Source: Lyophyllum atratum
Taxonomy: Eukaryota; Basidiomycota; Agaricomycetes; Agaricales; Lyophyllaceae
Direction: 5' to 3'
Assembly: GCA_014905825.1 (NCBI GenBank)
Contig: JACGCN010000005.1
Span: 1,426,001 to 1,490,000, forward strand
Length of the DNA: 64,000 nt
The notes beneath the pieces are model-generated. The model was not told the origin of the DNA and did not search any database. It saw nothing but the letters and a program-made list of their open reading frames with translations. The translations under genes and the position numbers were made by a program. Positions 12,701 to 23,011 of the stretch are shown here, one piece after another; position 1 is the first letter of the stretch; every line of letters begins with the position of its first letter.

Positions 12701-12967
12701 CAGGTGCCAGAGACCAAAGGTCAGGATCATTTAAATATGTCCTGGATGCTTCCAATCTCTAAACCTTAAAACCTAGGTCTGACCTTGGAGGAAATGGACG
12801 ATGTATTCGGAAGCTCGAAAGGATTGGCTGCTGCCGATCTGGAACGCCAAGCGGCTATTCACCGTCGGCTTGGATTGCTTGTTGACACGGAGACCCACAA
12901 CCGCGTTTCCGATGAAAAGAAGCAGTCTAGGTCGGAGGAACGGTCTTCAGAAGCAAAAGAAGCCTGA
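9791..12967 (+). CDS. MFS sugar transporter (quinate/hexose type), about 28 exons with micro-exons
   Basis: A second, clearly different sugar porter. The start [17 protein letters not shown] is followed by [134 protein letters not shown], and [15 protein letters not shown], ending in a charged cytosolic tail. All classical sugar-porter signatures are present, so function as a plasma-membrane sugar or polyol carrier is likely; the substrate cannot be read from sequence. The reading frame is kept only if about 28 exons are joined, including exons of 8 nt (10047-10054, 11955-11962, 12448-12455), 11 nt (10109-10119) and 16 nt (12374-12389), each bordered by AG and GT and each supplying residues conserved in the family. 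The start ATG follows AAACTGAC. Confidence 0.8.
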
Positions 12968-13296
12968 GGAGCAGATGGTTTTGGGTTCCTAGTGCTTGTG
13001 ATCGCTTCCGGGCAAAACAACAAGCGATGTATGTATCATATCCATGCCCTGGTCATGTTGCCACGTCTTTTTATATCTTCCACTTCGGAAAATCCTACAA
13101 TCTCTTTGAATTAGAATCCAGGGAGTGATTGCTCCCCCTTTCTTCAGGTAGTGAAGACCTTATCTGCGGTCTGCATATATACCCGAGACACTCAGCCGCT
13201 CACTTTAGCGTCGAACGAAATTTTCAGTGTTGAAAGCTGTGGACGTATCTTCAAATCAAATAGATCAATAGGTTAGATATCAAAAAATACGCCCAG
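12968..13296. other. convergent intergenic region
   Basis: Space between the stop of the transporter (+) and the stop of the coiled-coil gene (-). No ORF of note; it presumably holds both 3' UTRs and termination signals. Confidence 0.5.
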
Positions 13297-15476
13297 CTAC
13301 CGTCGAGTAAAACTATTCCTCAACATTGAGCCAATACTACCCATCACGCTTCCTGAGTTCGACCTGCTCGGGACACCTTCCGACTCTTTCACCGGAGACA
13401 AAATCGTTGGAATGTTCAAGCCGCCGCCCACCTAAAACCATAAAATGTCAACGATGAACGAGAAAGAAAAACAAGAAGCAGGAAAGACAGACGTCAGGCA
13501 TAAAGTTAAAAGCTGTTGGTTCCGCATTCGTTGGGAAAATATTGATCTTTCTTCTCTTTTTCTTCACCGCTAGCTCCTGCTCGGTATCGGGGTCCCTCTC
13601 TGCCTCCTCGTCGCGACTTGGTGGTTTTGGTTGGATACTAGCACTCCTCACACGGCTAGCAACCTTCCGCTGGACCTTGGTCCCGGTATTCCGCAGCTCG
13701 CTTCCCGCCCGCTTCGCGCCGGCTCCCTTCTTGGCCTCTGGAGCAATGACCTCGACTTCGCTATGCCCTTCATCATCGGTCGCCGCTTTCCGTTTGCTTC
13801 CCCTCTTCTTTGCGAGTTCTTCAGGTACAACGATCTCGACGTCGTCAGGCTCTTCGACGGCTTTGCCTTTGCCTTTCGCTTTCGCTTTCGGATGCACTTG
13901 TTCAATATCGCTGTTGTGTCCAGATTCATGCACAGTGGGGGAAGCCCGCGACTTGGACTTGGACTTGGGCTTGGGCTTGTCCACTGGAAGCACTTCTTCA
14001 ATGTCGCTGTCTGCCGGCTTAGCTTTCCGTTTCTTTGCAGGTCTGCTCGGTTCTTCCTTATTCGTGCCCGAAGGACCTGCCTCTGCGTTTGTGGGTTCCA
14101 TTGAACGCATTTTGGATGGCGGTTTACTCTGAGCCTGTCGAGGCCGAGGTTTGGGTCTTGTTGTTGGAAGTTCAGGACGGGGAGAGGGTTGCGGCGCGAT
14201 TTCTTCATCATCGTCGTCGGCGACAATCTCTGGGGAAGAGGTAGCGCGCTTCTGTCCGACCAACATTGGCATTAGCCAGGACAACATGAATTCTTTACGA
14301 GTACCTTTTCCGGCGATATAGGGCGAACTCGTGCGCGTTCAGCCTCTAATGCGTCCTTGAGTTTAGTGATTTGGTTCTCGGCTTTCGTGAGGAGCCTGCG
14401 AGCGTCCTCGCCATCTTCCTCGTGCTTCTCAGCTGCGATCTATGAAAGTTTCAATTTTTAAGATGCAGAATAGAGAAGTATACAAAGATTTTTGACCTTC
14501 CATTCCTTGAAGCCATTCTTGAATTTCTCCACCTTCCGTTTCGCTTTTTCGAGTGCCGCTTCGTGCTCCTCTGTCGCCTTCTCCAGTTGCAGCTGAAGTT
14601 CCTTGACCTGGATCTCAAGCTCTATTCGTTTCTTCCGCTGAGATTCGACTTCAGCACCACCCTTATTCTCCAGAGTCTGCCATTTCTCGAGTTGGCGGAG
14701 GAGATCGAAGTTTGTGTGCTTTAGTTCTTCATTGGTACGCTTCAAGTCGTCCCGCGTGGCTATAGCGCTATCGCGCTGAAGAGTGGTCCGTTCAAGCGTA
14801 GTGACCAATTCTTCCTCAGTGCCTTGGCGGCGAGCGTGTTCCTCCCGCAGCTCCGCAAGGGTTCCCTGTTTGAACAAAAATGAGACATTAATGCCACTCA
14901 GAATGAGAAACGCGAAATTGAGATTACCTCAAGCTCCTCCCTCTCTTGCTCAGAGACAGCAAGTTGATCGTTTTTCGCCTGCATCTGAGCAACGTATTCC
15001 GCGTTCTTCCCTTTAATTCGTCTAACGCTCTCTTCAAAGTCAATAATGATCTCTTCGCGCTGCTCCTCCAACTCCCGTATCCTGTCCTCTAGTTCGGCCT
15101 CCCTGGCTTGGAACATCGTGATCCTAAAATCCCGCTGCAACCGCAGAAGCTTCTCCTTCCTCGTTACGTCCAGTTCCTTCAGTACGTTCAATCGTTCTCG
15201 TTCAAGGTGCACCACATTTTGCAGCTGGACGACGCGATGGCAAGACTGAAGCACGTCGCATCCCTGGCGCCATTCGGTTTTCTCGAGTACCCACTGCTCC
15301 CGAATATCATCGATAGCACCCTTGGATTTTGTGGCTTCTTGAGCGAGCTGTTCGGCCAGCTTTTGCTTGGTGTGTTCGAGGGTGCGATTCCTCTGAACCA
15401 AATCGTCAATCTGGGCTTGATTGGAGGCTTCAAGGGAGGGTGCGCCAACACCTAAGGGCGTTCCACCACGAGGCAT
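13297..15476 (-). CDS. nuclear coiled-coil protein with basic/acidic tail, function unknown
   Basis: Minus-strand gene starting MPRGGTPLGVGAPSLEASN at 15476. Exons 1-2 (about residues 20-310) form long Glu/Arg/Leu-rich coiled coils (LAEQLAQEATKSK, ELEDRIRELEEQREE, ELEIQVKELQLQLEKATEE). Introns lie near 14868-14926 and 14441-14510. A third short coiled coil (ENQITKLKDALEAERAR) leads, through an intron that removes the ORF stretch around the internal ATG at 14287, into a disordered tail with PKPRP, KKRKAKP and KKKRRKIN nuclear-localisation-like clusters and repeated acidic SDIE-type motifs. A last intron (donor near 13493, acceptor before 13430) gives a well-formed C-terminus GGGLNIPTILSPVKESEG to RNSFTRR, stop at 13297. 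Without that intron the protein would end in an unlikely hydrophobic tail. Family not recognised; a chromatin or spindle scaffold is only a guess. It shares a 151-bp divergent promoter with the next gene. Confidence 0.65.
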
Positions 15477-15627
15477 TGTTTAGAACAGCGTGTAGAGAGC
15501 TGACGTCGAGCAAGAAAACAAGTTAGCTGTATGTCGAGGTTGGAATGCAGACGCGGCGAGCAGTGATCAACGCGTTCTGTTGCACGTGCTTACCAAATAG
15601 TAACTCAACGTGAACAACTACAGGAGT

Positions 15628-16604
15628 ATGGCTCCAGGCAGACCAGCCAAGGTCATCAAGGTCAAGGTTCCCCGCCACAATGCCCAGCGCGTCGGCGCGA
15701 AACTCAGCGGGGAGATAAAGAATCTTGCCCGCACCAGAAACATCCGTGCCGAGATTTATCAGCCCAGCCCAGAAGTGGCACAAGCCGTGGTATGTCTATA
15801 TCTTTTACCCAGCACATCTCCACAACAAGCTCACCTTGCCCATAGGAAAGCGCCTCGGAATGGAATTCTCTTTTGATCACTGCTCGTGCTGAGCGAGGGC
15901 CGCAGTGGGATGTTGGCACACAGCAGTATGTCATAATCAAGTTATGCAACCGTCAACCTTTGAATCGAATCCACTACAACAGATTCCTGATGGACAAATA
16001 TTCTGACATATACTACGACCCTACTCCCCTCTTGGAGGCCGTGAAGAAACAGTCAGATGCAGAGAATGTGGAGGAGCATCACCAGCAACAGCAACAACAG
16101 CCCTCCCATCATCCGCACCAACCACATCAAAGTTCCCGACAGCACACACCTCGGAGCGACAGAGAATACCTCATGCAGAACATGCATCACCCTATGGGAC
16201 CCCCAGGGCTCGACTCGCCCATGCATCACAGGCAACATCAAGGCCCTCCATCCAATTACCCGTATCAAGGGACACCACAGAGTATGAGCTTGAATATGAA
16301 CATGAACATGCGGGGGCCGGCACCCATATCACGGCCGTACCAAGGCGGGCATCCTGGTGGTTCTCCCTTCAATGCTGTTCCCCAAGGCCAGTTCTACGGC
16401 AGCGATCCTGCATCCCCAATGCGGATGAACCCAATGGGCGGGATGGGCATGATAGACCACGGGGGTATGGGGGGACATCCCATGGGCGGAATGCAGGGAA
16501 TAGGAATGGGTGGTGGAATGGGTGGTGGGGGCATGCCGATGAATCTCTCGCCATCACCAGGTGTTACGGGAAGGGGGATGGACGGTAGGTTTCCGATGCA
16601 CTGA
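15628..16604 (+). CDS. conserved-looking N-terminal domain plus Met/Gly/Pro-rich tail, unknown function
   Basis: Two exons. The first encodes [20 protein letters not shown] and [18 protein letters not shown], ending at a GTATGT donor near 15791. The second, from about 15845, continues [40 protein letters not shown] and [16 protein letters not shown]. After about residue 140 the sequence turns low-complexity: poly-Gln/His ([17 protein letters not shown]), then Met-Asn and Gly-Met repeats ([26 protein letters not shown]), ending GRFPMH. The folded part is about 130 residues and looks conserved, but I do not recognise the family. A prion-like tail of this kind is common in transcription or RNA-binding co-factors; that is inference. 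The first ATG after the divergent promoter is 15628; an in-frame GTG at 15610 is not a likely start. Confidence 0.65.
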
Positions 16605-17755
16605 GGAGTCTTTCAGTAGGTTTTATGTTTGTCATTTGTATGTCTCTACGATTAGTGCAATTTATCTGTATTCTACTAGGTTCGGAACAATCTGCTTTGC
16701 ATGTGTCTGCGCCTATTGCTTCAAGGTTGAACGCTTCATCCTGGGTTGAATCTGGGAGTTGGGCCAAGCTCTTTTTATCAGCAGTTCAACCTGCTCTTTA
16801 GCTCCATCCTCCTAAACATCCCAAGGCCAGCACCACACTATCTCTCCCCAGTCCCTGCCCCCTCTCCTTTCCACAAAATTTCCCAGCCTGTTCTGGCGTA
16901 AGGGCCCACGTCCATCTCCTGAATGTCTTCCTTCTTCATCCTCTTCCCCTCGGCCACCTTGATGCTTGCCGCATCCTCCTTGTACGCCATCCAGCACAGC
17001 CGCCATAGCCCAAGCTCATGCTCCGACGGCGCGTGCAGACGGTGCTCCGATCGCATTGGTAGACGGGACAATCACCATTTCCACGGCACGATTCGTCTTG
17101 CTCGCGCTGAGACACCCGGTCGTGCCTGCCAGGGATTCAGAGACATTTGCTCTTATTTTTCGCCCTCGTTTTATTGGTGACCGTGAAGAGCACGTCGTCG
17201 GGGTCTAACGCGAGACTCTGGCCAAAGTGGAGGAGCGCATCGTGACCGGGGAAGGAGATAGGGGGGCCTGAAAAAGAAGTTGCCGTGGATTGAAGTGACG
17301 AAGGAGATCCATTTTATACGTTGTGGTTTGACAAACTTCTAGGCCAACAAGGTTGGGCGACTTTGCACTACTATCGATCCTGGACGAGCTGTGCACAGAC
17401 GGAGGAGTGGTCCATGACTGGGGATTCGGTAGCGGCTAGGCTCAGGGCTGGTCGGTTTTGGCCGGTTTGCAGGCCTTGCATAGCGCGGTCCTGGATGTAA
17501 CGAAGTACTGAAAGGTGCGATGTGTCAGTTCCGAACTAGCATGAGCTCCCGGAAGGGCTGAGGTCGCATACCGTTAAGCAGACGGAACTGGAGAACTTTA
17601 GAATTGGAGACATCTTTGAAGTGAGGCGATCGGTGATTCTGAGGTGCGAAGGGAAGGTCGAGTATGGTTACATGGTCATTTGAGTTGTCATTTCAGTTCT
17701 TTGAACACCTAGCGAATCCTCGGACGCCAAATGATTGCACTGGGAACTTGGGACT
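16605..17755. other. 1.15-kb intergenic region, possible gene relic
   Basis: No complete gene. On the minus strand 16838-17040 reads GLWRLCWMAYKEDAASIK followed by KKEDIQEMDVGPYARTGWE, which has the texture of a real protein C-terminus, but no ATG start or convincing upstream exon was found. A forward frame over 16966-17208 also has coding-like composition. At most this is a relic of an unrecognised gene. Confidence 0.3.
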
Positions 17756-19386
17756 TCACATATCTTCTGACAGTCGGTTAGTCATACGCCTATGTTACCA
17801 CGGAGAACTCCACACTCACCTAGAATCCATCGATAAAGCGTTGCCCAGACATTTTTCAATACTGTTCCCAGGTCCGTGGCCGCAGACAATGGATATATGG
17901 CATCCAGAATGTCGATATCAAAGCGTGATTCATAGCGGGGGATCTCCCAATGTGTCACTCTCAGATACTTCACAGTGGTGTGTGCCCAGGGGCATTCAAT
18001 GATCAGGGGCAAGAGTGACCTAAGCAGCCACAAAGGTGGACGAGGTTGCCAGTGAAGATTTAGGAAGAAAATGAGGAGTTGGAGAGCTTTGAAATGTTTA
18101 CATAGAATGTTGCGTAAGGCCTGGAAGTGTTCGCGTAGGTAAAATTCGTCAGAGGAGGGAGTAATGAGTCCCCGTTGAGATCCAGAGTCTTTGAGCATGG
18201 TTTTGAAGTGTGCAAAAGCCGAGGATTTCAGCGACTGAGCTACAAGGTATAAGGATTCAATCAGGGAATCATAGGAAACATATATCGCTCGTAACTGGAT
18301 AGTCTCCAGTAAGGATGATCGCTGGACGAAGGAGGCAAGGTCTGGGGCTTTCAAACTACCAAATCGTAAGGTGAGATGGCGAAGCCTTGGGACCTTCAAA
18401 TAATCCAGGATCCAAAGGTGATCGCCATAGTCTGCACTTGCTCTGAGATGCAAGGTAACAAGACTAGACAACAGAATCGGGACTCTGGGGGTGTTTGGAT
18501 GCAAGTACATCACGCTGAGATCGGCATGCTCTAGCGATGGGCATCGGGCTAAGCAGTCCAGAAGGATTGCTGGTGAGGCCCACATCCCTGTACCATCGCC
18601 CAGCGTAAGGCGCTTTAGCTGTGGCCAGGGCAGAGCTGGTAGAGATTGCGGATAGCCGGACCCGTACTGAAGCCCATCTTCCCAGAATACTTCATAGAGC
18701 TTTGGCGCGGATTCTAGGGCTTCAGAGAGATCAACAACGCTGCCAGTGAAGGACTGGACATATAAAGTTTCAAGATCAATGAAATTTCGACGGAAGGATA
18801 CACGACGAGGTACGCCTGGTTTCACGTTTAGCATTTGAAGATGGCGACATCGGGAAAGATGTGGGAGTATGACATTGAGGATGCCGTGATTCATACTGCA
18901 CCCATCTAACGATATAGAAAGGGGGGAATTGGTGGCACGAGAGATCCAGCGTTTCAGGGCAGCTGAGACGATTCTGTCAGTCGGCTGAGCCAAGCAGTTG
19001 TGAGTCCCCTCTAAACTGCTTGGGGTATTATAGGTAGCCTTCATGCTAGACCATAGCAGTGGAGTCGAGAGAGCAACTGCGCGCCACAATGAGGACACTT
19101 GGATCAGGAGTAGCGGTGCTTGACGGCGTGTGGGCGTTAGAAATATTTTTTCTGGTAGACAACAAATGAACATGGCTCTGAGCAGCTCTGAAGGCAATTT
19201 GTAGACGGGGGATGGACGCTTTGGAGACATCCTTGCCTTTGCACATTCAACTCTCGATTGAGTGTGAAGCTTTGGGCTACTCTGGTGGAAAACTATACCT
19301 CGTCGCTCATGTGTAGATTCTCGAACTTCTAATGCGAGGGTGAGACCATTCCAGTGGCTCGAACGGTGTATAAAACTCTCAAACAT
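17756..19386 (-). CDS. F-box protein with leucine-rich-repeat-like C-terminus
   Basis: The largely uninterrupted minus-strand frame contains the F-box signature of the expanded Agaricomycete family: VYKLPSELLRAMFICCLP, then LLLIQVSSLWRAVALSTP with LLW. F-box proteins recruit substrates to SCF ubiquitin ligases through Skp1. The following 400 residues are irregular Leu-rich segments (HLSRCRHLQMLNVKPG, WPQLKRLTLGDGTG, CPSLEHADLSVMYLHP, LRHLTLRFGSLKAPDLAS) typical of LRR-like substrate-binding regions. The frame is open to 19521 from a GTG, but the first ATG is 19386 (MFESFIHRSSHWNGL); an alternative ATG is 19230 (MSPKRPSP), just before the F-box. A strong GTGAGT donor near 17822 and an acceptor at about 17769 suggest the true end is ILEDM with stop at 17756, rather than read-through to the stop at 17782. 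The 5' end is uncertain. Confidence 0.65.
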
Positions 19387-19884
19387 ACTGTGTATATGGG
19401 TAGCAGTACAAGGGATCTGCGCAGATTGTGATTCCAGTGCTTGAACTTTGCGAGTACTTTGCGTTGAGATGCGAGATCCACAGTGGGTGACAAAGTCGCA
19501 CTGGCAAGGATGCAATGTCACGCGACTAACTTGTAAGTATCAAATTCGTGTGGCTGAGTTTGACAAATCGCAGCTGTTCACCACCACCACAACTTGCCTC
19601 GTGCACTGTTCTTCTTAGCTGCACACCACTCGTGGAGATCTGCAGATCACGACCATACAGGACAGGAGACACCGTGAGCATTACTGCAGGATTTTTTAAA
19701 GCCCTATAATTACCGAGATCGTCCTTCAGAAAAAATCTCGCTACCGACACGACCATTCTACAGCGCTACACCACCAAGCTGGCCACTCCAAAGTTTCAAG
19801 AACTGGGTTATTGGATATCATTGCGCGCTGAGAAGGTGCTTACTTCCTGTATTCACGTTTGAGATATCCCATTCACCCGAAACA

Positions 19885-22470
19885 ATGCAAAGTGCGATGC
19901 AGAACGATACGGATGGAAATATGGCCGTCGACCAACCAGAGGAAGATCAAGACTCTCTCTTCGGCTCCCCTCCATCCTCGCCCATCAGAGGTAGGTCGCC
20001 ATCGCCGGCCCTAGCCCTCCCAGGCGCGGGTAAATCTGCACAAAATGTGGGGACCATTGCACTTCCTGGGTCCCATCATTATTCTGAACTTCCAGTCACT
20101 CCGCTAGCCTTGTCGTTGAGTAATGCTTTGAACGAGCTTCCTCTCCGGCCTCCGGCCCCAGCGGCCGCTGTGAGGCAACCTAGCGCCCACACGCCTTCAT
20201 CTGCGAGTCCTTCATGGTCTCGCGCATCCTCGGCAGGCCCTAGTTTTAAGCCGAAGAAGAAGCCTTCGAAGAAGGCTAAATCAAAGGAATCTACCCCGCG
20301 ACCCCCTCCTCCTGAGATTCCTTTCCCAGATCCCTCGGGCCCAGTCCCTGCTAATTTCTTGCGAAACCAATCTGCTCTTCTCGGAACGGCAGGTCTAGTT
20401 GGCGGCGTCAACCCCGCTTACCTTTCCACCCACCGTCACACTCGCGGCACCAACTCTTCGAATCCCATTGTTGTTGAGGACGAGGAAGAGCCTCCAACAC
20501 TTGGGCGCCCGTCCAAGTTTCGCCAGCCCTATTCGAAACCTGTCGACCCCAGCCTTCTACCAACCCCTTCGACACAAGATGTCGTCGCTATGCTGATTGG
20601 CCAGAAGGACATCTTTCCTGTGTTAGAAAGCCTACTCAGACTCATCGCAGCAGGATCTGGACCTCAAGCACCTACACCTGCGCCCACATCTGCATTTCGA
20701 AAAGCTCCACAATCCTCAACACAGGACCCCGCTACCGGCCCAACGTCTTCATTTTCTTCTGGCCCCCCTCCAAAAAAGCGCAAGCTCAATCGTGTCCCAG
20801 CCGGAGCCGCGGATTGGGATGTTCCCTACCCTTTTCCACCAGGGCAGGGCCCGGATTCGTACCGGACTAATTGGGAGCGTGAGCGGGGGAAACAGTTGAT
20901 CTCGCAACTTGTTACTCTGATCAAGAGCGCGGCACGTAAAGCCGCGACACGCATCTATTACCAACATGAACATGCGAAGAAGCAGATGATGGATTCTCAG
21001 CGAGCGGTGTATGCTCAGATGCAGGAGTCAAGTTCCAGCATCAGTACTGCAGAGCCAAAGGTACACGGACACTATCGACCGTCGACCGTGACGTATGGAT
21101 TAGAGGGAGAGGCAGCAGCGGCAGCTAAGGCTCAGGCGCAAGAAGTCCTCACGGACGCGAGTAACGGGAGAGCGAAGGCAGTCGTGGCGCACGCCCCTTC
21201 GCCTTATCAGCCAGTACAACCTTCAAGTGTTGCTCCTGCATTGGAAGCACAACCTTCTACTCCATTCGATCAGCTCATCTCTTCACTTCTCGCTGCAACT
21301 CCTAATCAGGATGCATCCTCCACGACCTCATCCTCCTTCATGTCCAACTCAGTGGCCGCCGATAGCGTCTCTCATCTAACGGCTGATGCGACTGCGAGCA
21401 GTTCAAGCAGCGGGAAGGCGAGCCCTCTAGACCAGGGACTGTTCGACAACTGGATGAACATACTCCAAACGTTTCCGATGCCCTCAGAAGGCTTTTCTCA
21501 GTCCCAAAATCAGGGGGGACACCCTGAGCAACCTAATCAGTTCACGTCTGCATCCACGGATGACGATTTCAATTTTTTCGACTTCGATCAAAGTTACACC
21601 GAATCAAACCATGTCGACCCAGCATCCTTCGACGTCGAGGCAATGTTTTCCTCAACAGATGCAACTACGGCAACCTCGTCAACCACAGGATCCACACTTT
21701 CTGAAGCGCAACCTGGACCTTCCACATCTCATGATAGCACTATGGCGTCGCTCTCCCAACCTCAGCTAGACTTTGCGATTGACCCCGCTCTCCTAGCCCT
21801 TTCTATTCCACAGCCATCTCTCCCCGGAAACGCCTTCACGACCACCTCGGATATATCACCGTCGCTTACGGGATCGCCAATACCTTCGATGAGCTCGTTT
21901 GGCGACGCCGACCCTACGACACCGAATTCTGCGACGTGGGATCTCAGTATGCCAGAGGTCTTCACGGCTTCGAGTGGTGACGCGTCCGCTGTCGACAACG
22001 GTTTGATCACCGGAGGAAGGGTGGCAGATCAAGGTATGTGGGAGTACGCGCTGCAAAACAGTATCACGAAAGCTTACGACTTCGATCAAGGTGGCGCAGA
22101 TGAGTATATGAATGATCTCTTTGGGGCCCAGAGTCAAGTCCAGGGCAAGGATGACGACGCCGGGAGAGTTGAGGAGGGCAAGGGGACGGATACATGCGAT
22201 TTGGCTGGCAGACAACGGCCAACGACCATTCAGCCAGAGGTCGTACATGCATCGCCGCCGTTGCCTCCGCCAGTTACCATCTTGACCCCGGCTGTGACTC
22301 CAAAAGCCATTGAAAAGTCGGCGAGTAAGAGCGACATTATGAAGCGGGCAGCGGTGAGGAAAAGGCAGTTGATGGCTGAGATCGATAGTGTCAGGACCCA
22401 ACTTTGGGAGACGACGATTGAGCAGGGGGTTTTATCGCATATGAGCAAGCTTTGCAGTCATACCACATAG
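19885..22470 (+). CDS. large Ser/Pro-rich nuclear protein, unknown function
   Basis: Single long ORF of 861 residues starting MQSAMQNDTDGNMAVDQ. Mostly disordered: Ser/Pro-rich blocks near residues 30-130 (FGSPPSSPIRGRSPSPALAL), basic stretches (KPKKKPSKKAKSK; PPPKKRKLNRVP, a good nuclear-localisation signal) and a patch with secondary-structure character near residues 310-380 (WDVPYPFPPGQGPDSYR, then QLISQLVTLIKSAARKAATR). Long Ser/Thr/Asp-rich segments follow (DDDFNFFDFDQSY), resembling acidic activation domains. The C-terminus (KRAAVRKRQLMAEIDSV to SHMSKLCSHTT) looks like a short coiled coil. The composition suggests a transcriptional regulator, an inference; no DNA-binding domain was seen. 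Absence of introns over 2.6 kb is unusual for this window. Confidence 0.65.
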   Translation: MQSAMQNDTDGNMAVDQPEEDQDSLFGSPPSSPIRGRSPSPALALPGAGKSAQNVGTIALPGSHHYSELPVTPLALSLSNALNELPLRPPAPAAAVRQPSAHTPSSASPSWSRASSAGPSFKPKKKPSKKAKSKESTPRPPPPEIPFPDPSGPVPANFLRNQSALLGTAGLVGGVNPAYLSTHRHTRGTNSSNPIVVEDEEEPPTLGRPSKFRQPYSKPVDPSLLPTPSTQDVVAMLIGQKDIFPVLESLLRLIAAGSGPQAPTPAPTSAFRKAPQSSTQDPATGPTSSFSSGPPPKKRKLNRVPAGAADWDVPYPFPPGQGPDSYRTNWERERGKQLISQLVTLIKSAARKAATRIYYQHEHAKKQMMDSQRAVYAQMQESSSSISTAEPKVHGHYRPSTVTYGLEGEAAAAAKAQAQEVLTDASNGRAKAVVAHAPSPYQPVQPSSVAPALEAQPSTPFDQLISSLLAATPNQDASSTTSSSFMSNSVAADSVSHLTADATASSSSSGKASPLDQGLFDNWMNILQTFPMPSEGFSQSQNQGGHPEQPNQFTSASTDDDFNFFDFDQSYTESNHVDPASFDVEAMFSSTDATTATSSTTGSTLSEAQPGPSTSHDSTMASLSQPQLDFAIDPALLALSIPQPSLPGNAFTTTSDISPSLTGSPIPSMSSFGDADPTTPNSATWDLSMPEVFTASSGDASAVDNGLITGGRVADQGMWEYALQNSITKAYDFDQGGADEYMNDLFGAQSQVQGKDDDAGRVEEGKGTDTCDLAGRQRPTTIQPEVVHASPPLPPPVTILTPAVTPKAIEKSASKSDIMKRAAVRKRQLMAEIDSVRTQLWETTIEQGVLSHMSKLCSHTT

Positions 22471-23011
22471 ATTCATTGGACACCCACACGCATAGTAACG
22501 TACATCCACTTAACGAGAGTAATTACGATTCAATCACACGAACTATAGCACATATGATATCTTGATTCATCGCAGACCTCCTAGGTTGTTGAGATGGGCC
22601 TGGGATTCGCTCTGGATAAATGGAATACAGTCCATGCCACAGTGGGTCACCAAGATGAGAAAAAATGAACAAATTGGAGGACCATAAAATGAAGGGGTGT
22701 GGTCGGTGTGACAAGGGAGGCTAAACCGTTCGTGCAAGCAAGTTCTCAGAAGACCGTGAAAGCATGCAGCCTGAGAGCTACCAAACGAGCGGTTTTATGA
22801 TTTGGACTTGGGAGGCTTCCTGGAGTGAAGTGCTGATAAGTAAGCTTCAGATGGTGAAGTGAGGCGTGCATTGATTTGAAAGAATACCCCGTGCGAGAGC
22901 GGACCGGTACAACATTCTATGTCGACGTGGTCGATGACCCCAAGAACCAAGAGCCCCCATGACGGTATATTCCTTTATGTTATGTATACATTTTTAAGTG
23001 ACATTTTTGCT
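22471..23011. other. convergent intergenic region
   Basis: Lies between two convergent stops. No supported gene or RNA seen; presumably two 3' UTRs. Confidence 0.5.

Noticed and set aside
13542..14132. Plus-strand 196-codon ORF opposite the coiled-coil gene
   Set aside because: Its Ser/Leu-rich composition is the mirror of the Lys/Glu/Pro-rich coding strand; a shadow ORF.
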